NCBI RefSeq assembly: GCF_000332075.2
Contig: NZ_ALVU02000001.1
Span: 744,001-808,000, forward strand
DNA from: Synechocystis sp. PCC 7509
GTDB lineage: Bacteria > Cyanobacteriota > Cyanobacteriia > Cyanobacteriales > Chroococcidiopsidaceae
DNA length: 64,000 nucleotides
Direction: 5' to 3'
The position numbers and the translations under genes are program-made. Under the pieces are notes generated by a model. That model had not been told where the DNA came from. It searched no databases and saw nothing but the letters and a program-made list of their open reading frames with translations. Of the stretch, positions 63,235 through 64,000 are shown in pieces; position 1 is the stretch's first letter, and each line of letters opens with the position of its first letter.

Positions 63235-63810
63235 TTAAAATGATGAGCCTGGTTGAGTCAGAAATTCTGCTTCTGCGGGTGTATTCTCCCTACCAAGAAT
63301 TTTGTTGCGATGGGGAAAACGCCCAAAACGTTCAATTACCGCCTTGTGACGCAAAGCATAATCGATAGTATTTGCACTATAAGGATCGTCGGCTAACGTT
63401 GCAAATAGTTCAACGCACCGCTCTTGATCGCCAAGGTTTTCGCTATGCTCGAAGGGCAAATAAATAAACCAGCGCTGTACTGGTAGTAAAGAGCGATCGC
63501 ACCCCTTTTCTACTGCATTTTTGGCGACAGACAGCGCTTGAGCGTCCGTAGCAAAGCTTTTCGGCCTTCCCCGAAACATATTGCGAGGAAACTGATCCAA
63601 TAGCAAAACTAGCGCTAAGTAACCAAGGGGAGAATCTTGTAAGTAGTCTAATTCACCCCTAGCGGCTTGTTCGTAATCTAGTAAAAAGTAATCGCTTAAC
63701 TCTTGGTCAAATTCTGGCTTTTTGGTAAACCAGTGCGATCGCTCTTTACCATAATCTACTGACTGAGGATTACCAAACCAAAAATCTAAAATCTCATTTA
63801 CGCTTGTCAT
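63235..63810 (-). CDS. DUF924-family protein
   Basis: 191 aa. EILDFWFGNPQSVDYGKERS, HWFTKKPEFDQEL and LLDQFPRNMFRGRP are diagnostic of DUF924, a TPR-like fold of unknown function in bacteria and plants. The C-terminus FGRFPHRNKILGRENTPAEA is also typical. It is followed upstream, on the same strand, by a gene cut by the window edge. Confidence 0.92.
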   Translation of the reverse strand: MTSVNEILDFWFGNPQSVDYGKERSHWFTKKPEFDQELSDYFLLDYEQAARGELDYLQDSPLGYLALVLLLDQFPRNMFRGRPKSFATDAQALSVAKNAVEKGCDRSLLPVQRWFIYLPFEHSENLGDQERCVELFATLADDPYSANTIDYALRHKAVIERFGRFPHRNKILGRENTPAEAEFLTQPGSSF

Positions 63811-63812
63811 GC

Positions 63813-64000
63813 TTAACGCAATGCTAGGTTGGAGTTTAGGGTTATAGCTAAATCTGTATCAGGCTCAATTACTACTACATCAGCCTTTCTGTTTCGTAGT
63901 AAAGCCCCACCTAATGCACCTGCTCCCGTACCTAATAGTATCTCCTCTGTAGCGATCGCGCGATCGCCTGTCAATGCTCCTAAAGCAGCAGAGGCGGCGG
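63813..64000 (-). CDS. C-terminal end of a glycine-zipper protein (5' part outside window)
   Basis: The frame enters from the right edge and stops at TAA 63813-63815. The 62 codons seen include a small-residue run (AASAALGALTGDRAIATEEI, then LLGTGAGALGGALL), like a glycine-zipper membrane segment. The end ADVVVIEPDTDLAITLNSNL fits cyanobacterial proteins with a conserved C-terminal beta strand. No name can be given. Confidence 0.6.
   Translation of the reverse strand, partial: AASAALGALTGDRAIATEEILLGTGAGALGGALLRNRKADVVVIEPDTDLAITLNSNLALR

Noticed and set aside
1-64000. CRISPR array search
   Set aside because: Recurring GCGATCGC octamers are HIP1, not regularly spaced repeats; no array of 25-40-bp repeats with spacers was seen.

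Overview
This is chromosomal DNA of a cyanobacterium. HIP1 octamers (GCGATCGC) recur throughout. Other cyanobacterial signs are a divergent sufR-sufBCDS locus with CAAC-N6-GTTG operators, a phytol-kinase-like gene, a lone cofG, a plastoquinol-oxidase-type alternative oxidase, a ComFB protein, and DUF3122 and RemA-like proteins. The genus cannot be fixed from the sequence alone. No rRNA, CRISPR array, prophage or plasmid genes were seen.

Layout. 0-5.8 kb: the end of a LysR regulator, an orphan ABC ATPase, and a compact minus-strand NAD operon (pncB-nadD-nrtR-nadE) with its own promoter. 5.8-6.7 kb: a 47-codon gene with a promoter, a strong ribosome site and a terminator, then a 134-bp element with 13-bp terminal inverted repeats, then a dispersed 28-bp palindrome. 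6.7-11.8 kb: phytol-kinase-like gene, yidD-ddpX, a tandem TspO pair, rnc with an HNH gene, and a Uma2 endonuclease. 11.8-19.7 kb: sufBCDS and divergent sufR, with a foreign-looking DUF262 plus HEPN-RNase pair inserted between sufB and sufC. 19.7-25.7 kb: cofG, hflX (no normal start codon at its conserved N-terminus), an AraC regulator, a cupin protein and an NmrA-like reductase.

25.7-43.8 kb is a long one-directional minus-strand block that looks like a stress and membrane-energetics island. It holds an MgtA-type Mg2+ ATPase, DUF3122, a DsbA-like protein, a DUF6544-like protein, a CPBP protease, gene debris, an Acg-type nitroreductase, a PspC protein, a second unusual P-type ATPase, CbpM and CbpA co-chaperones, an MDR oxidoreductase, oleate hydratase, a PPOX-like flavoprotein, alternative oxidase and ComFB. 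44.4-51.2 kb: a Crp/Fnr regulator, two short-chain dehydrogenases, an Nfu_N/HEAT protein, a secreted phosphoesterase and an unknown protein. 51.4-52.3 kb: a decayed IS1-type element. 52.5-64 kb: housekeeping genes (rsmI, a PfkB kinase, cysQ, a MarR regulator, pterin dehydratase, a DHNA-CoA-type thioesterase, an SPL-family radical SAM protein, tRNA-Arg) and a membrane signal-peptidase homologue that has lost both catalytic residues.

The best candidates for something little described are the DUF262-HEPN pair inside the suf operon, the signal-peptidase pseudoenzyme with a duplicated membrane domain, the short gene at 6.0 kb with the structured element behind it, and the 18-kb stress block.
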